Source: an uncultured Oribacterium sp. (GTDB taxonomy: Bacteria; Bacillota; Clostridia; Lachnospirales; Lachnospiraceae). Taken from it: a stretch of DNA of 6,180 bases. Within the stretch, counting starts at the first letter, position 1; each line of letters opens with the position of its first letter. Shown here piece by piece: positions 5,612 to 6,180 of the stretch. Under the pieces are notes generated by a model. The model was not told the DNA's origin. It ran no database searches and saw nothing but the letters and a program-made list of their open reading frames with translations. The stretch is taken from assembly GCA_900770445.1 (NCBI GenBank), contig CAAGKO010000077.1:1-6180 (forward strand), given 5' to 3'. A program made the translations under genes and the position numbers.

Positions 5612-5793
5612 TGTCGGAACACTTTTGCGGCCAATACCTCGGGCGAAAGTCGGATGGCGAAGCAGAGGGAAGTGATGTCGGAGGGGCTGGCGTGCAATGC
5701 CTCGGGCGGAAATCGGATGGCGAAGTAGAGGGAAGTGATGTCAGAGGGGCTGGCGTGCAATGCCTCGGGCGGGAATCAGATGGTGAAGCCTAG
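5607..5793. repeat. 63-64-bp tandem repeat, three copies, starting on the last codon of the nuclease gene
   Basis: Copies span 5607-5670, 5671-5733 and 5734-5793. Each begins AGTGATGTC and contains CCTCGGGCG and GATGG-GAAG. The first copy includes the nuclease stop codon, and its 5' part is diverged. Copies two and three are close to identical. Because the period is 63, the repeat stays open in one frame: ATG 5611, overlapping the nuclease stop as TGATG, would give about 60 residues with a 21-residue repeat (GVQCLGR-SDGE) ending at TAG 5791-5793. No known protein is recognised, so I treat it as a repeat, not a gene. Confidence 0.85.
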
Positions 5794-5989
5794 ATGCAGC
5801 GATTGCCTATGAGATGAGAAAATTTCCGGGCCTGCGGCGCGGGATTGTGGCTCTGCAAAGATATTTATAAGCTCGAGAAGCTGTCGCTGACCCGATTGAA
5901 AAAATCTGGTCGAGTGGCAGCTTTTCTTATGCCTTTATCGCAACAGATTTTTTAGTTGCGCCTGCCATAGCCCGAAATCATGCATTCTG
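5794..5989. other. Non-coding stretch between the 63-bp repeats and array B
   Basis: Apart from the terminator-like hairpin at 5878-5928, I see no gene, tRNA or recognised motif here. A short AAAATTTCC (5819-5827) resembles the ATTTCC found in array A spacers but is too short to rely on. Near the right end, TGCATTCTGCGATGCA (5981-5996) forms a small hairpin just ahead of array B; array A has the palindrome CTGCATGCAG (3592-3601) at about the same place. Confidence 0.5.
5878..5928 (+). terminator. Strong intrinsic-terminator-like hairpin downstream of the nuclease gene
   Basis: AAGCTGTCGCTGACCCGATT (5878-5897) pairs with 5903-5923 through about 19 pairs, including two G-T wobbles, one mismatch and one bulge. 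The loop is GAAAA and TTTTCTT follows (5922-5928). It is the best terminator candidate of the region. It lies about 270 bases after the nuclease stop, beyond the 63-bp repeats, so those repeats would be part of the nuclease transcript. Confidence 0.65.
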
Positions 5990-6180
5990 CGATGCAGGAT
6001 CCAGCAATCCGGCAGAGCAAGATAGAACCGTAGGCACGGCGCGACGAGAAATGATACACCATGCCTACTGCGTATGCGAAATCTGGCAGATTGAAAGTGA
6101 ATCGTAGGCATGATAAGGGCGAAATGCTTTATCATGCCTATTTTTTATGAGAGACGTGAAGCGAATAGTAGGCATGATAA
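5990..6180. repeat. Start of a second palindrome array (array B), truncated by the window end
   Basis: This stretch is a direct-repeat copy of about 3587-3777, at an offset of 2403 bases. The last 90 bases (6091-6180) are identical to 3688-3777, while the earlier part has several substitutions. Palindrome units lie at 6030-6068, 6104-6141 and 6168 onward. Unit order and spacing match array A, so the array is duplicated as a block including its unique leading sequence, not just as scattered units. The 6104 unit keeps the T-run after its stem. Confidence 0.92.

Overview
The window looks like a chromosomal segment of a fairly GC-rich member of the Clostridia, most probably a Lachnospiraceae-type anaerobe. 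I infer this from the style of the hybrid histidine kinase, the lipoprotein substrate-binding protein paired with it, and the nuclease-like protein family downstream. No 16S or other marker is present, so the taxonomy is tentative. No tRNA, rRNA, transposase or CRISPR array was recognised.

Layout. (1) 1-134: upstream DNA with a 15-bp perfect palindrome at 98-112 and a good ribosome binding site. (2) 135-944 and 934-3507: a two-gene, translationally overlapping unit. It encodes an exported amino-acid-type solute-binding lipoprotein and a membrane-bound hybrid sensor kinase (two membrane segments, HisKA, HATPase, receiver). The likely role is nutrient or amino-acid sensing: the lipoprotein binds ligand outside, and the kinase phosphorelay passes the signal to a partner not seen here. 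(3) 3508-4780: about 1.27 kb without a convincing gene, packed with repeats. It holds a 64-bp duplication of the kinase 3' end, then eleven copies of a 38-39-bp imperfect palindrome (GTAGGCATG...CATGCCTAC) at a 64-75-bp pitch, an AT-rich stretch with a plausible promoter, and a 61-bp tandem repeat. (4) 4781-5611: a lone gene for a PD-(D/E)XK-like nuclease-fold protein. (5) 5612-6180: a 63-bp tandem repeat that begins on the last codon of the nuclease gene, a strong terminator-like hairpin, and then a second copy of the beginning of the palindrome array, which runs off the window end.

The kinase operon is conventional. The unusual part is 3508-6180: an orphan nuclease-like gene bracketed by directly repeated palindrome arrays. 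Array units keep their stem pairing by compensatory changes, and several unrelated tandem repeats share a period near 61-66 bp. Palindromes starting with GTAG recall bacterial REP elements, but no REP-type transposase is in view. A functional link between the nuclease and the arrays is a hypothesis only.
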